A stretch of 64,000 bases of DNA from Parabacteroides sp. PM6-13 (GCF_029892605.1 NZ_JARXWF010000004.1:186001-250000); one strand, 5' to 3'. Numbered from the stretch's first letter, positions 28,024 to 42,594 are shown. Program-made: numbers and translations. Notes: a model not told the origin generated them from the sequence alone.

Positions 28024-28044
28024 AAGCCGGCTTTCGGGCCGGCT
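28024..28044 (+). other. Hairpin between tuf and tRNA-Trp
   Basis: AAGCCGG and CCGGCTT form a GC-rich stem with an 7-nt loop, but no T-run follows. It is more likely an RNA processing or stability element than a full terminator. Confidence 0.55.
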
Positions 28045-28049
28045 TACTT

Positions 28050-28122
28050 ACGGAAGTAGCTCAGTCGGTAGAGCACTGGTCTCCAAAACCAGGTGTCGGG
28101 AGTTCGAGCCTCTCCTTCCGTG
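28050..28122 (+). tRNA. tRNA-Trp (CCA)
   Basis: 73 nt. Acceptor ACGGAAG pairs CTTCCGT, discriminator G. The anticodon loop CTCCAAA gives CCA. It lies between tuf and secE, a common Bacteroidota arrangement. Confidence 0.95.
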
Positions 28123-28141
28123 CAAAAAATCTATAGATTCG

Positions 28142-28336
28142 ATGAAAAAGATAATCAATTATATTAAGGAATCTTATAACGAACTTGTAAAGAAGGTTTC
28201 TTGGCCAACGAGAACAGAGCTTTCCAACAGTGCGGTAGTGGTATTAGTTGCTTCCCTTATCATTGCAGCACTGATCTTTGTTATTGACCTGGCTTTTGAA
28301 GGCGTGATGCGCTTCGTCTACGAAAGAATTTTTTAA
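28142..28336 (+). CDS. secE: Preprotein translocase subunit SecE
   Basis: Small membrane subunit that clamps the SecY channel. The 64-residue short form has an amphipathic helix with YNELVKKVSWPTRTEL, the conserved SecE motif, and one TM helix (about 30-50: AVVVLVASLIIAALIFVIDLAF). It starts 19 bp after tRNA-Trp and precedes nusG by 13 bp. Confidence 0.95.
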   Translation: MKKIINYIKESYNELVKKVSWPTRTELSNSAVVVLVASLIIAALIFVIDLAFEGVMRFVYERIF

Positions 28337-28349
28337 TCGGTTTTAAGGT

Positions 28350-28892
28350 ATGTCTGATATCCAGAAGAAATTTTATGTTCTCCGTGCCATTAGTGGTAAA
28401 GAGAATAAGGTTAGAGAATACTTGGAATCCGAGATGAAGAATTCGGACTTGGGTGAATATGTATCACAAGTTCTTATTCCCACCGAGAAGACTTTTACAG
28501 TACGCAACGGCAAGAAAGTAATGAAAGAAAGAGCTTACTTGCCGGGATACGTATTGGTAGAGGCCGCATTGGTTGGGGAAGTCGCTCATCAATTACGCAA
28601 CATCCCAAATGTGATTGGGTTCTTAGGTGGATCTGACAATCCTATCCCTTTGCGTCCGGCGGAAGTAGCCCGTATTTTAGGTACGGTAGACGAACTGCAG
28701 GAACAACAAGAAGAGATAGATATCCAGTTCTATGTAGGAGAGACGGTGAAAGTGACCTATGGTCCTTTTAACGGTTTCAGTGGCATTATTGAAGAGGTCA
28801 ATGCCGAGAAAAAGAAACTCAAAGTGATGGTTAAAATCTTCGGACGTAAGACCCCACTGGAGTTAGGTTATTTACAAGTAGAGAAAGAATAG
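28350..28892 (+). CDS. nusG: Transcription termination/antitermination factor NusG
   Basis: Binds RNA polymerase during elongation and couples it to Rho or the ribosome. The 180-residue protein has an N-terminal NGN domain ([28 protein letters not shown]) and a C-terminal KOW domain ([25 protein letters not shown]). It is in the usual secE-nusG-rplK order. Confidence 0.97.
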   Translation: MSDIQKKFYVLRAISGKENKVREYLESEMKNSDLGEYVSQVLIPTEKTFTVRNGKKVMKERAYLPGYVLVEAALVGEVAHQLRNIPNVIGFLGGSDNPIPLRPAEVARILGTVDELQEQQEEIDIQFYVGETVKVTYGPFNGFSGIIEEVNAEKKKLKVMVKIFGRKTPLELGYLQVEKE

Positions 28893-28965
28893 TACTTTTT
28901 TGTTACGGAAGTACTACCCACTTCTTTCTTCAAGTTACTGATGTTATATATTAAATTTAAGAAAA

Positions 28966-29409
28966 ATGGCTAAAGAAGTTGCTGGACAAATCAAATTGCA
29001 GATTAAAGGAGGAGCAGCAAACCCTTCTCCCCCAGTAGGACCTGCTTTAGGTTCTAAGGGTATTAATATTATGGAGTTTTGCAAGCAATTCAATGCCAGG
29101 ACTCAGGACAAGGCTGGAAAAGTATTACCGGTGGTAATCACTTACTATGCCGATAAGTCATTCGACTTTGTTGTTAAAACACCTCCTGTGGCTATCCAAT
29201 TATTGGAAGTATCCAAACAGAAGAGTGGATCTGCAGAACCTAATCGTAAAAAGATTTCGGAAATTACCTGGGAACAGGTAAAAACAATTGCAGAAGACAA
29301 GATGGTCGATTTGAACTGCTTTACTGTTGAATCAGCCATGAGAATGGTTGCCGGAACAGCCAGAAGTATGGGTATCACAGTAAAAGGAGCATTCCCGGGT
29401 AATAATTAA
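28966..29409 (+). CDS. rplK: 50S ribosomal protein L11
   Basis: Part of the GTPase-associated centre of the large subunit. The 147 residues include the proline-rich N-terminal segment [20 protein letters not shown] and a C-terminal rRNA-binding domain ([12 protein letters not shown]). It lies 73 bp after nusG and 14 bp before rplA. Confidence 0.98.
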   Translation: MAKEVAGQIKLQIKGGAANPSPPVGPALGSKGINIMEFCKQFNARTQDKAGKVLPVVITYYADKSFDFVVKTPPVAIQLLEVSKQKSGSAEPNRKKISEITWEQVKTIAEDKMVDLNCFTVESAMRMVAGTARSMGITVKGAFPGNN

Positions 29410-29423
29410 AAAAATCAATTGAG

Positions 29424-30122
29424 ATGAGTAAACTTACAAAAAATCAAAAGTTGGCTTTAAGCAAGATTGAACCTGGGAAAATGTATACATTAAAGGAAGC
29501 ATCTGCCTTAGTAAAAGAAATTACTACGACAAAGTTCGATGCCTCTGTTGATGTAGACGTTCGCTTAGGTGTTGACCCCCGTAAAGCAAACCAAATGGTG
29601 AGAGGCGTTGTTTCATTGCCTCACGGTACGGGTAAGCAGATCAGAGTTCTTGCATTATGTACACCTGACAAAGAAGCTGAAGCTACTGCAGCCGGCGCTG
29701 AATATGTTGGGTTGGATGAGTATATTGATAAAATCAAAGGCGGTTGGACCGACATTGATGTTATCATCACCATGCCGTCTATTATGGGTAAGATCGGTGC
29801 TTTAGGTAGAGTGTTAGGTCCTCGTGGCTTGATGCCTAACCCTAAGAGCGGAACGGTTACCAATGAAATCGGTAATGCTGTGAAAGAGGTTAAACAAGGT
29901 AAAATCGACTTTAAGGTAGATAAAACCGGTATTGTACACACATCTGTAGGTAAAGTTTCTTTTACTCCGGATCAGATTCGTGACAACGCCAAAGAATTTA
30001 TCGCTACGTTGATCAAACTGAAACCGGTTGCAGCAAAGGGTACATACGTTAAGAGCATTTATCTTTCAAGTACAATGAGTCCGGGTATCAAAATTGATCC
30101 TAAATCAGTTGAAGAAAATTAA
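29424..30122 (+). CDS. rplA: 50S ribosomal protein L1
   Basis: Forms the L1 stalk, which assists tRNA exit; in many bacteria it also represses its own operon. The 232 residues include [20 protein letters not shown] and [20 protein letters not shown]. It follows rplK and precedes rplJ by 13 bp. No L1-binding leader was recognised in the short rplK upstream gap. Confidence 0.98.
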   Translation: MSKLTKNQKLALSKIEPGKMYTLKEASALVKEITTTKFDASVDVDVRLGVDPRKANQMVRGVVSLPHGTGKQIRVLALCTPDKEAEATAAGAEYVGLDEYIDKIKGGWTDIDVIITMPSIMGKIGALGRVLGPRGLMPNPKSGTVTNEIGNAVKEVKQGKIDFKVDKTGIVHTSVGKVSFTPDQIRDNAKEFIATLIKLKPVAAKGTYVKSIYLSSTMSPGIKIDPKSVEEN

Positions 30123-30135
30123 AAACAATTGAACA

Positions 30136-30666
30136 ATGAGAAAGGAAGATAAATACGCTATTATAGAGAAGCTTACAGCTACGTTGCAGGAATATCCTAA
30201 TTTCTATCTGACTGATATCGAAGCATTGAATGCAGAGAAGACCAGCCTGTTAAGAAAAGCTTGCTACAAACAGGAGATCAAACTGATTGTGGTAAAGAAT
30301 ACGTTGCTGAAGAAAGCATTGAACAACGTTGAAGGAGACTTCTCTCCGTTAGACGAATCCCTGAAGGGTAACACAGCCATCATGTTCTCGCAACAGGCTA
30401 ACACCCCTGCCAAACTGATTAAGGAATTCACCAAAGGATCCAAAAAGGGCGAAGTAGCCAAACCATATTTGAAAGCTGCCTATGTACAGGAAAGCTTCTA
30501 TATTGGCGCTGAAAACCTGGACGCTTTGGTAAACATCAAGAGCAAAAACGAGCTTATTGCCGATGTTATTGCTCTGTTGGAATCTCCGGTGAAGAATGTT
30601 ATTTCTTCGCTTCAATCAGGAGGCCAAACTCTGACCGGTATTTTGAAAACACTGGAAGAGAGATAA
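30136..30666 (+). CDS. rplJ: 50S ribosomal protein L10
   Basis: Anchors L7/L12 dimers on the stalk. The 176 residues carry the N-terminal rRNA-binding domain ([35 protein letters not shown] in parts) and a C-terminal helix that binds L7/L12. It lies 49 bp before rplL. Confidence 0.97.
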   Translation: MRKEDKYAIIEKLTATLQEYPNFYLTDIEALNAEKTSLLRKACYKQEIKLIVVKNTLLKKALNNVEGDFSPLDESLKGNTAIMFSQQANTPAKLIKEFTKGSKKGEVAKPYLKAAYVQESFYIGAENLDALVNIKSKNELIADVIALLESPVKNVISSLQSGGQTLTGILKTLEER

Positions 30667-30715
30667 TTTTTCATACAACTTATTACTGATAAATAAACAT
30701 TTAAATTATACAAAA

Positions 30716-31090
30716 ATGGCAGATTTGAAAGCTTTTGCTGAACAATTAGTAAACTTGACTGTAAAAGAAGTGAGCGAACTCGCTACTATCCTGAAAGAAG
30801 AGTACGGTATCGAACCTGCTGCTGCAGCTGTTGCTGTTGCAGGTCCTGCAGCCGCTGCTGCTCCGGCAGAAGAAGAAAAAACCTCTTTCGACGTAGTATT
30901 GAAAGCTGCGGGCGCTAACAAATTAGCGATCGTTAAATTAGTAAAAGAACTGACTGGTCTTGGCTTGAAAGAAGCAAAAGACTTAGTTGACGGTGCTCCT
31001 AGCCCTATCAAAGAAGGTATGGCGAAAGCAGACGCAGAAGGATTAAAGAAAAGCTTAGAAGAAGCAGGAGCAGAAGTTGAGCTTAAATAA
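30716..31090 (+). CDS. rplL: 50S ribosomal protein L7/L12
   Basis: Stalk protein that recruits translation factors. The 124 residues have an N-terminal dimerisation domain, an Ala/Pro/Glu hinge (about 35-52), and a C-terminal domain with [20 protein letters not shown] and [12 protein letters not shown]. The hairpin attenuator at 31118-31158 follows, before rpoB. Confidence 0.98.
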   Translation: MADLKAFAEQLVNLTVKEVSELATILKEEYGIEPAAAAVAVAGPAAAAAPAEEEKTSFDVVLKAAGANKLAIVKLVKELTGLGLKEAKDLVDGAPSPIKEGMAKADAEGLKKSLEEAGAEVELK

Positions 31091-31117
31091 AATTCATAGC
31101 CTGTTAAACAGGATAGT

Positions 31118-31158
31118 GGTTAAGAGTCTGCGATCAAAAGGAGACTCTTAACCTTTTT
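31118..31158 (+). terminator. Attenuator hairpin between rplL and rpoB
   Basis: GGTTAAGAGTCT and AGACTCTTAACC form a 12-bp perfect stem with a 12-nt loop, directly followed by TTTTT. Because rpoB follows in the same operon, it probably stops part of the transcripts and lowers RpoBC relative to L7/L12, as known for the E. coli rplL-rpoB attenuator. A smaller CCTGTTAAACAGG hairpin precedes it at about 31100-31112. Confidence 0.85.
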
Positions 31159-31197
31159 GCGTCTATATTTTCATTAAGTTCAATAAAATCCTTACAA

Positions 31198-35010
<3,813 letters not shown>

Positions 35011-35048
35011 TTATCAATGCTCAATTATCAATTCTCAATTAGAAGAAT
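35011..35048 (+). repeat. A/T-rich repeat-like spacer between rpoB and rpoC
   Basis: Contains TCAATTATCAATTCTCAATT, the same type of AATTGATAATTGA sequence seen before metH. Small and of unknown role. Confidence 0.55.
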
Positions 35049-38000
35049 ATGGCTTTTAGAAAAGAAAATAAAATAAAGAGTAACTTTTCAAAGATCACAA
35101 TCGGTTTAGCTTCTCCGGAAGAGATTCTTGAGAACTCGAGTGGTGAAGTCCTGAAACCGGAGACGATCAACTACCGTACCTATAAACCCGAACGTGATGG
35201 TTTGTTCTGCGAACGCATCTTCGGCCCGATCAAAGACTACGAATGCCATTGCGGTAAATACAAACGTATCCGCTATAAAGGGATTGTCTGCGACCGTTGT
35301 GGTGTGGAAGTTACTGAAAAGAAAGTACGTCGTGAACGTATGGGACATATCCATTTGGTCGTGCCGGTGGCACACATCTGGTATTTCCGTTCACTGCCCA
35401 ATAAAATCGGTTACCTGTTAGGCGTGCCTACCAAGAAACTTGATTCTATCATCTATTACGAACGCTATGTCGTTATCCAGCCGGGTAGTGTAGACACCGT
35501 TGCCGAATTGGATCTTTTGTCGGAAGAAGAATATCTGGATATTGTAGATAGTCTGCCAAAGGAAAACCAACTGCTCGACGACACTGATCCGAACAAATTC
35601 ATTGCGAAAATCGGAGCCGAAGCGGTGTACGATCTGTTGCAACGTCTTGATTTGGATGCTCTCTCTTACGACCTGCGTCACCGTGCCAGCACAGATACTT
35701 CGCAACAGCGCAAAAACGAAGCCCTCAAACGCCTGCAGGTGGTTGAGTCGTTCCGCGCGTCGCGCAACCGGAACAAACCGGAATGGATGATCGTAAAGGT
35801 CGTTCCCGTTATTCCGCCTGAGCTGCGTCCGTTGGTACCACTGGATGGTGGACGTTTTGCAACCTCCGACTTGAACGACCTTTATCGTCGTGTGATTATC
35901 CGTAACAACCGTCTGAAACGACTGATCGATATCAAAGCGCCGGAAGTGATTCTGCGTAATGAAAAACGTATGTTGCAAGAGGCTGTCGATTCATTGTTCG
36001 ACAACTCACGCAAATCGAGCGCGGTGAAGACAGACGCTAACCGTCCGTTGAAATCACTCTCCGACAGCTTGAAAGGTAAACAGGGACGTTTCCGTCAGAA
36101 CCTGCTCGGTAAACGTGTGGACTACTCAGCCCGTTCGGTAATCGTGGTAGGTCCGGAATTAAAAATGCATGAATGTGGTCTGCCTAAAAACATGGCAGCC
36201 GAACTTTATAAACCATTCGTTATCCGTAAACTGATCGAACGCGGTATCGTGAAAACGGTGAAATCCGCTAAGAAGATCGTCGACCGGAAAGAAGCGGTGG
36301 TATGGGATATTCTGGAATATGTAATGAAAGGACATCCGGTGCTTCTGAACCGTGCCCCGACATTGCACCGTTTAGGAATCCAGGCTTTCCAACCCAAATT
36401 GATCGAAGGAAAAGCTATTCAGCTTCACCCGTTGGCTTGTACGGCGTTCAACGCCGACTTCGACGGTGACCAGATGGCTGTTCACTTGCCCTTAGGCAAT
36501 GAAGCCGTATTGGAAGCGCAAATGTTGATGCTGGCATCGCATAATATCCTTAACCCGGCCAATGGAGCGCCGATCACCGTACCTTCTCAGGATATGGTTT
36601 TGGGACTCTATTATATCACCAAACTGCGTAAAGGAGCCAAAGGCGAAGGCCTTACGTTCTACGGACCGGAAGAGGCAACCATTGCCTACAATGAAGGCAA
36701 AGTGGGTATCCATGCCCCGATCAAAGTATATGTACAAAACATAGACAGCGAAGGCAACTCGGTTCGCGAAATGATTGAAACCTCAGTAGGTCGCCTGATG
36801 GTGAACGAGTTTGTTCCCGAAGAGGTAGGTTATGTCAACGAGATCCTGGGTAAGAAATCACTGCGTGACATCATTGGTAAAGTGATCAAAACATGTGGTG
36901 TGGCTCGTACGGCTCAGTTCCTTGACGACATCAAGCACCTGGGTTACCAGATGGCATTCAAGGGTGGTCTGTCGTTCAACCTGGCCGACGTATTGATCCC
37001 CGAAGAAAAAGAGACATTGGTTGCCGAAGGAGACGAGGAAGTAGCACAGATCCTGGCCAACTACAATATGGGATTCATCACCTTCAACGAACGTTATAAC
37101 CAGATCATCGATACCTGGACCCACGTTAACAGCAAGCTCTCTAATATCCTTATTAAGAAGCTGGCCGACGACAACGATGGATTCAACTCGGTTTATATGA
37201 TGATGGACTCCGGTGCTCGTGGATCGAAAGAACAGATCCGTCAGCTGTCCGGTATGCGTGGATTGATGGCGAAACCGCAAAAGAGCGGCTCCGATGGTGG
37301 ACAGATTATTGAGAACCCGATTCTTTCTAACTTTAAAGAAGGGTTGTCGGTGCTCGAGTACTTTATCTCTACTCACGGTGCCCGTAAAGGTTTGGCCGAT
37401 ACGGCATTGAAAACGGCTGACGCCGGTTACCTGACCCGTCGTCTGGTGGACGTATCACACGATGTGATCATCAACGAAGAGGACTGCGGTACGCTGCGTG
37501 GCTTGGTTTGTACAGAATTGAAAAATAACGAAGAGGTAATCGCCTCTTTATACGAACGTATACTCGGACGTGTCTCTGTTCACGACATTCAACATCCGCT
37601 GACCGGCGAGATCATTGTCAATGCCGGAGAAGAGATCCGCGAAGATGCTGCCGATAAGATCCAGAACTCTCCGATCGAGAGTGTTGAGATCCGCTCGGTA
37701 CTTACCTGTGAATCGAAGAAAGGGGTGTGTGCCAAATGTTACGGACGTAACCTGGCTACCGGCCAAATGGTTCAGAAAGGGGAAGTGGTCGGTGTTATTG
37801 CCGCCCAGTCTATCGGTGAACCGGGAACACAGCTGACACTGCGTACGTTCCACGTTGGGGGTATTGCTTCCAATATTGCTACGGAAAACAGCATTGTTTC
37901 TAAATACGATGGTATTCTTGAAATTGATGAACTTCGCGCCGTTGATGCCGAAGATGCGACAGGCAAGAAGCACCAGGTAGTCGTTAGCCGTTTGGCTGAA

Positions 38001-39335
38001 ATGCGCATTGTCGATCAGAACACCAACATCGTCCTGTTGACACACAATATTCCTTACGGTTCTAAACTCTTCTTCAAGAGTGGTGACAAGGTGAAAAAGG
38101 GAGACGCCATCATTGAATGGGACCCGTTCAACGCCGTTATCGTATCGGAAGTATCCGGTAAGGTGGAATTTGAAAACGTGATCGAGGGTAACACCTTCAA
38201 GGTTGAAAGCGATGAAACGACCGGTTTGAAAGAAAAGATCATCATCGAATCGAAAGATAAAACAAAGGCTCCTGCTGCCCACATTGTGGACGAGAACGGC
38301 AACCATCTGAAGAACTACTCTTTGCCGCTGGGATCTCACGTGATTATCGAAGAGGGCGATATGATCAAGGCCGGTGAAGTATTGGTGAAAATACCTCGCG
38401 CTGTTGGTAAGACAGGTGACATCACCGGAGGTCTTCCACGTGTAACCGAGTTGTTCGAAGCGCGTAACCCGTCTAACCCGGCTGTCGTATCTGAAATCGA
38501 CGGTGAAGTTGGATTTGGTAAGATCAAACGTGGTAATCGTGAAATCATGGTAACCTCTAAGCTGGGTGAAGTGAAGAAATACATGGTGCCACTGTCTAAG
38601 CAATTGCTTGTTCAGGAAAACGACTATATCCGCGCGGGTATGCCGTTGTCCGATGGTGCTATCACGCCTTCCGACATTCTGGCGATCAAGGGTCCGACGG
38701 CTGTTCAGGAATATATTGTGAACGAAGTACAGGACGTATATCGTCTGCAGGGTGTGAAGATCAACGACAAACACTTCGAAGTAATTGTTCGTCAGATGAT
38801 GCGCAAGGTAGAAGTTGTCGATCCGGGAGATACCCGCTTCCTCGAACAACAGGTGGTTGACAAACTGGATGTTATGGAAGAGAACGACCGTATCTGGGGC
38901 AAGAAAGTGGTGCTCGACGCGGGCGATTCACAGACCATGCACGCCGGACAGATCGTTACCGCCCGTAAGCTGCGCGATGAAAACAGTATGTTGAAACGCC
39001 GTGACCTGAAACTGGTAGAGGTGCGCGATGCCGTTCCGGCAACCGCCAACCAGATCCTGCAGGGTATCACGCGTGCCGCACTGCAAACCACCAGCTTTAT
39101 GTCGGCTGCTTCCTTCCAGGAAACAACCAAGGTATTGAACGAAGCTGCTATCAACGGTAAAGTAGACCGCTTGGAAGGCTTGAAAGAAAACGTGATTTGC
39201 GGTCACCTGATCCCGGCTGGTACCGGACAGCGTGAGTTCGACAAATTGGTTGTCGGAGCCAAAGATGAATTCGACCGCATTTTTGCTAACCGCAAAAACG
39301 TTGTAGACTTCAGCGCTATCGAAGACGAAGACTAA
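35049..39335 (+). CDS. rpoC: RNA polymerase beta' subunit
   Basis: Largest catalytic subunit; holds the active-site magnesium. The 1428 residues include a zinc ribbon ([23 protein letters not shown]), the catalytic [15 protein letters not shown] motif, the bridge and trigger region ([13 protein letters not shown]), and a second zinc site ([13 protein letters not shown]). The end ([15 protein letters not shown]) is acidic. A strong terminator lies behind it. Confidence 0.99.
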   Translation: MAFRKENKIKSNFSKITIGLASPEEILENSSGEVLKPETINYRTYKPERDGLFCERIFGPIKDYECHCGKYKRIRYKGIVCDRCGVEVTEKKVRRERMGHIHLVVPVAHIWYFRSLPNKIGYLLGVPTKKLDSIIYYERYVVIQPGSVDTVAELDLLSEEEYLDIVDSLPKENQLLDDTDPNKFIAKIGAEAVYDLLQRLDLDALSYDLRHRASTDTSQQRKNEALKRLQVVESFRASRNRNKPEWMIVKVVPVIPPELRPLVPLDGGRFATSDLNDLYRRVIIRNNRLKRLIDIKAPEVILRNEKRMLQEAVDSLFDNSRKSSAVKTDANRPLKSLSDSLKGKQGRFRQNLLGKRVDYSARSVIVVGPELKMHECGLPKNMAAELYKPFVIRKLIERGIVKTVKSAKKIVDRKEAVVWDILEYVMKGHPVLLNRAPTLHRLGIQAFQPKLIEGKAIQLHPLACTAFNADFDGDQMAVHLPLGNEAVLEAQMLMLASHNILNPANGAPITVPSQDMVLGLYYITKLRKGAKGEGLTFYGPEEATIAYNEGKVGIHAPIKVYVQNIDSEGNSVREMIETSVGRLMVNEFVPEEVGYVNEILGKKSLRDIIGKVIKTCGVARTAQFLDDIKHLGYQMAFKGGLSFNLADVLIPEEKETLVAEGDEEVAQILANYNMGFITFNERYNQIIDTWTHVNSKLSNILIKKLADDNDGFNSVYMMMDSGARGSKEQIRQLSGMRGLMAKPQKSGSDGGQIIENPILSNFKEGLSVLEYFISTHGARKGLADTALKTADAGYLTRRLVDVSHDVIINEEDCGTLRGLVCTELKNNEEVIASLYERILGRVSVHDIQHPLTGEIIVNAGEEIREDAADKIQNSPIESVEIRSVLTCESKKGVCAKCYGRNLATGQMVQKGEVVGVIAAQSIGEPGTQLTLRTFHVGGIASNIATENSIVSKYDGILEIDELRAVDAEDATGKKHQVVVSRLAEMRIVDQNTNIVLLTHNIPYGSKLFFKSGDKVKKGDAIIEWDPFNAVIVSEVSGKVEFENVIEGNTFKVESDETTGLKEKIIIESKDKTKAPAAHIVDENGNHLKNYSLPLGSHVIIEEGDMIKAGEVLVKIPRAVGKTGDITGGLPRVTELFEARNPSNPAVVSEIDGEVGFGKIKRGNREIMVTSKLGEVKKYMVPLSKQLLVQENDYIRAGMPLSDGAITPSDILAIKGPTAVQEYIVNEVQDVYRLQGVKINDKHFEVIVRQMMRKVEVVDPGDTRFLEQQVVDKLDVMEENDRIWGKKVVLDAGDSQTMHAGQIVTARKLRDENSMLKRRDLKLVEVRDAVPATANQILQGITRAALQTTSFMSAASFQETTKVLNEAAINGKVDRLEGLKENVICGHLIPAGTGQREFDKLVVGAKDEFDRIFANRKNVVDFSAIEDED

Positions 39336-39360
39336 TCAGACTCAGAGACATCTCCTATAT

Positions 39361-39398
39361 AAAAAGGCTATCGAAACGATTCGGTAGCCTTTTTTTTG
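39361..39398 (+). terminator. Terminator after rpoC
   Basis: GGCTATCGA and TCGGTAGCC form the stem, with flanking A/T runs and TTTTTTTT behind. It closes the long ribosomal/rpo operon. Confidence 0.85.
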
Positions 39399-39429
39399 CA
39401 TTAACCCCGTACATAACTATGAAATAAAA

Positions 39430-39473
39430 TATCTTTGATGCAACTATTCTTCTTCTATTTTCATCAAAGAGAT
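39430..39473 (+). promoter_or_regulatory. -7 box and inverted repeat before sigma factor 1
   Basis: TATCTTTG at 39430-39437 is a perfect -7 box 53 bp before the sigma gene. TCTTTGATG (39432-39440) pairs with CATCAAAGA (39462-39470), a 9-bp inverted repeat overlapping the box and the expected transcription start. Confidence 0.55.
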
Positions 39474-39490
39474 AGTGAGCATAAGTACTT

Positions 39491-40051
39491 ATGAAAGAAC
39501 AGCAGTTGATTGACGGATGCAGACGAGGTGAATCATGGGCTCGTAAAGAATTATACGAGATCTATGCTCCTCTCATGATGAGCGTTTGTATGCGTTACGT
39601 CAACAACCGTGAAACGGCTCGTGACCTGCTTCAGGATGGATTTATAAAAGTATTCACCAAATTCGGAGAGTATGCGGGAAGAGGAGCCTTAGGTGCCTGG
39701 ATGCGCCGGGTGTTCGTGACGACGGCCCTGGAGTATCTTCGAACAACGGACGCGTTGAAACTCAGTGTGAATATCGATGATGCCGCCATTCACCCCGTGC
39801 AGACGGATGAATCGGCCTTAGACCGCCTGTCGACCGAAGAATTGATGCGATGCGTTGCTCAATTGCCGGATGGCTACCGGACGGTATTCAATATGTATGC
39901 CATTGAAGGATTTTCGCATAAGGAGATCGCTCAGATACTCGGCGTAAGCGAGATTACCTCGCGCACACAGTTTATCCGGGCACGGAATGCCTTACAGAAA
40001 AGTGTACTTTCTTTAATCGATAAAGATCATGTCAGACAAAGCAAAACATAA
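39491..40051 (+). CDS. ECF sigma factor (module 1)
   Basis: RNA polymerase sigma-70 factor of the extracytoplasmic-function type, 186 residues. Region 2 is at about 10-85 (CMRYVNNRETARDLLQDGFIKVF) and region 4 at about 115-170 (LPDGYRTVFNMYAIEGFSHKEIAQILGVSEITSRTQ), the helix-turn-helix that reads the -35 element. The downstream gene starts 23 bp inside it and encodes the likely anti-sigma factor. Probably activated when the partner releases it; targets may include the adjacent lipoprotein gene. It resembles the Das factors of the Das/Dma systems. Confidence 0.9.
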   Translation: MKEQQLIDGCRRGESWARKELYEIYAPLMMSVCMRYVNNRETARDLLQDGFIKVFTKFGEYAGRGALGAWMRRVFVTTALEYLRTTDALKLSVNIDDAAIHPVQTDESALDRLSTEELMRCVAQLPDGYRTVFNMYAIEGFSHKEIAQILGVSEITSRTQFIRARNALQKSVLSLIDKDHVRQSKT

Positions 40052-41276
40052 CGATTCGCCGGATCTGTTCAGTAGTTATCTGAAAAGAAGGCTGGAAGAT
40101 CACCGGATGCCGGTTGAACCGGATCTCTGGGAGAGCTTGGAGTCGCGCCTGAACGAAAGGAAAAAGGGACGGACAGGCTGGATCATCGGGCTGTTGGCAG
40201 CTGCTTTGCTGACGGGCGCTCTCTGGATCTTCTTTCCGCAGACGGAGAATGGAGAGGCGGTTCCTGTGTTGGCCGAACAGCCAAAAACGGAATCATCGAC
40301 TCCCGAGACGACAACGGCAGAGGTGATCGAAGAAACGATGGATGTTTCCGGTGAAGAGAAAAGCGTTTCTCCCCGGCCGGTCGACCGTTTAGTGGCTGGT
40401 GTCACGAAAAAAGAAGAATTAACTGCGCCCCATATCCTTTCAGACGAAGTAGTGGTGGGTGAGGAAGAGCCGATAGCGGTTGAATCTGAGAAAAAGGAGG
40501 AACCCGCACCGAAGAAAAAAGAGACCAACAAGAGAGCGCCTACGCCCGAGCGGGAACAAACGGAACATCGATTCACCTCTCCCCGGGAGACCGGGCGAAA
40601 AAAGAGGGAGGGCAACTGGCTGGTGGCCGCGGTAGTGGGCACCGGACAGAATGGATCGCTTAGCTTTCTTTCCACCGAGAATAACTCACCTCAACTGGAT
40701 TTCAGCAACGGAGGCGGTATTCCCATTCCCAGTCATCCGGCATTCAACGACAACGTCGACGCGGACGATTTTGCCAATATCGATTATGCCCTGCCGCTCT
40801 CGTTCGGGATAATCACCCGCATTCCTTTCAACCGGATATGGGCCATGGAAACAGGCTTGGTCTACACCTATCTTTCGACCAAGATGTCAGGACACCAAGG
40901 CCGCTTATTGGAAAGCCAGCTGGAGCTTCATTACCTGGGCATACCGATCAATCTGGTGGCCAATGTATGGAACTGGGGACGATGGAATGCCTATCTGTCG
41001 GGCGGGGTGATGATCGAGAAGGGGCTTAACTCCATCTATACCGAAAAAAGAATCTATGGCAATCGGATCGAAAACATCACCGGACGGACACGGATCAGTG
41101 GCGTGCAATGGTCGCTAAATGGAGCCGTAGGTCTCTCCTACCGCTTCTATAACAACTGGAGCCTGTATGGCGAACCGAAAATCTATTATTATTTTGACAA
41201 CAATCAACCGATCAGCACCCGCACGGATAAGCCATTTGGTTTCGGGATAGGCGCCGGGGTGAGGTATCAGTTTTGA
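40029..41276 (+). CDS. Dual-membrane-type anti-sigma factor with C-terminal beta-barrel (module 1)
   Basis: A 415-residue protein whose layout suggests it spans both membranes: cytoplasmic N-terminus (about 1-50: PDLFSSYLKRRLEDHRMPVE), one TM helix (51-69: WIIGLLAAALLTGALWIFF), a long charged and proline-rich linker (70-195), and a C-terminal outer-membrane barrel (196-415, ending FGIGAGVRYQF). This architecture matches the Dma proteins reported in Bacteroides thetaiotaomicron, where the cytoplasmic end holds an ECF sigma factor. There is no signal peptide at the N-terminus. It overlaps the sigma gene by 23 bp. Alternative: a plain barrel protein with an odd N-terminus. Confidence 0.78.
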   Translation: MSDKAKHNDSPDLFSSYLKRRLEDHRMPVEPDLWESLESRLNERKKGRTGWIIGLLAAALLTGALWIFFPQTENGEAVPVLAEQPKTESSTPETTTAEVIEETMDVSGEEKSVSPRPVDRLVAGVTKKEELTAPHILSDEVVVGEEEPIAVESEKKEEPAPKKKETNKRAPTPEREQTEHRFTSPRETGRKKREGNWLVAAVVGTGQNGSLSFLSTENNSPQLDFSNGGGIPIPSHPAFNDNVDADDFANIDYALPLSFGIITRIPFNRIWAMETGLVYTYLSTKMSGHQGRLLESQLELHYLGIPINLVANVWNWGRWNAYLSGGVMIEKGLNSIYTEKRIYGNRIENITGRTRISGVQWSLNGAVGLSYRFYNNWSLYGEPKIYYYFDNNQPISTRTDKPFGFGIGAGVRYQF

Positions 41277-41300
41277 GTTTACAATAAACTTATAATTAAA

Positions 41301-42578
41301 ATGAATATGAAACGAATCAGTTTTATTGCAGTAGCCCTATTGGCCGCTCTGTTGAGCAGTTGCAGCGATATGGTGAAAGAGCGTGTTGAATACATGATAA
41401 ACGAACCGCTCTTTATTTCGACGACCGAGTTTCGTTCGTCGGTCAAGGTGACCACCCGGTCGGAAGCGATTGAAGAACATGGAAAGATGTGTTTCTACAA
41501 TGGCTATTTGTATATCTCGGAACCCGAAAAAGGGATTCATATTATTGACAACACGAATCCAGCCAAGCCCCAATCGGTTGGTTTTATCGAATTAATGGGG
41601 AATATGGATATCGCGGTGCGGAACGATAAATTATATGCCGACAGCTATATCGACCTGGTCTGGTTCGACTTGGCAACTCCCTCCCAACCCGAATATATCG
41701 GCCGGTTAGAAGGTGTTTTCCCGGATGCCCTGCCTGTGATCGATAATGAATTCGGGTATGATTATTCTCTTTGTAACCCCTCAACGACGGGCAATACCCA
41801 AATCGTTGTCGGTTGGAAACTGACTCAACGGTCAGAAGAGGTAGAATACTATCGTTATAATAATAACAGGCCTATGGCAGACAGTTCTGTCAATTACTCC
41901 AGCGCAAGCGGAGGAGGCATGACCAATGGCGTCAATGGTTCTATGTCGCGCTTTGGGCTCTATCAGGATTATCTGTATGCGGTGATCGAGAACTACATGG
42001 CGATTTTCGACCTCTCGGGCGATCAGCCCAAAAAGGCGGTGGAGAGTATCCCGGTCGATTGGAGTGTTGAGACGATTTTTCCCTATAAAGATTGTCTCTT
42101 TTTGGGCACGCCTACGGGCATGAGTATCTATTCGGTGGCCGATCCATTGAAGCCGGAGCGCATGTCGACAGTTAGCCATGTGTTCGGATGCGACCCGGTA
42201 GTGGTGGAAAATGACCTGGCTTATGTGACGATCCATTCCGGTAACTGGTGCGGACAAAACAACAATGAACTGATGATTATCGACGTGAGCGATGTGCGCT
42301 CACCCCGTCATATCGTGACCTACAATATGAAAAAGCCCAAAGGATTGGGCATCGACAACGGCACGCTTTTCCTTTGTGATGATGGCTTGCAGATATTTAA
42401 GGTGGGCGATCCGCAACAACTGATGGCCAACCGACTGGTGCATTACGCCGGCATGGAGGGATACGATGTGATCCCGTTTGATAATATCTTGATGATGATT
42501 GCCGATGATGGCTTGTATCAGTATGACTACACCCATCTCGATAAGATCACGAAACTAAGTAAGATCGCCTTCAAATAA
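41301..42578 (+). CDS. LVIVD-repeat beta-propeller lipoprotein
   Basis: Secreted lipoprotein of 425 residues with lipobox LLSSC (about 17-21). Repeats of the LVIVD type are seen: GIHIIDNTNPAKPQSVGFIE, ELMIIDVSDVRSPRHIVTYN and TGMSIYSVADPLKPERMSTV. These form a propeller-like fold of unknown role. It begins 24 bp after the anti-sigma-type gene and probably belongs to its operon. It would then be an output or sensing partner of module 1, which is inference from position. A terminator follows. Confidence 0.85.
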   Translation: MNMKRISFIAVALLAALLSSCSDMVKERVEYMINEPLFISTTEFRSSVKVTTRSEAIEEHGKMCFYNGYLYISEPEKGIHIIDNTNPAKPQSVGFIELMGNMDIAVRNDKLYADSYIDLVWFDLATPSQPEYIGRLEGVFPDALPVIDNEFGYDYSLCNPSTTGNTQIVVGWKLTQRSEEVEYYRYNNNRPMADSSVNYSSASGGGMTNGVNGSMSRFGLYQDYLYAVIENYMAIFDLSGDQPKKAVESIPVDWSVETIFPYKDCLFLGTPTGMSIYSVADPLKPERMSTVSHVFGCDPVVVENDLAYVTIHSGNWCGQNNNELMIIDVSDVRSPRHIVTYNMKKPKGLGIDNGTLFLCDDGLQIFKVGDPQQLMANRLVHYAGMEGYDVIPFDNILMMIADDGLYQYDYTHLDKITKLSKIAFK

Positions 42579-42594
42579 GCGATATAAACACAAC

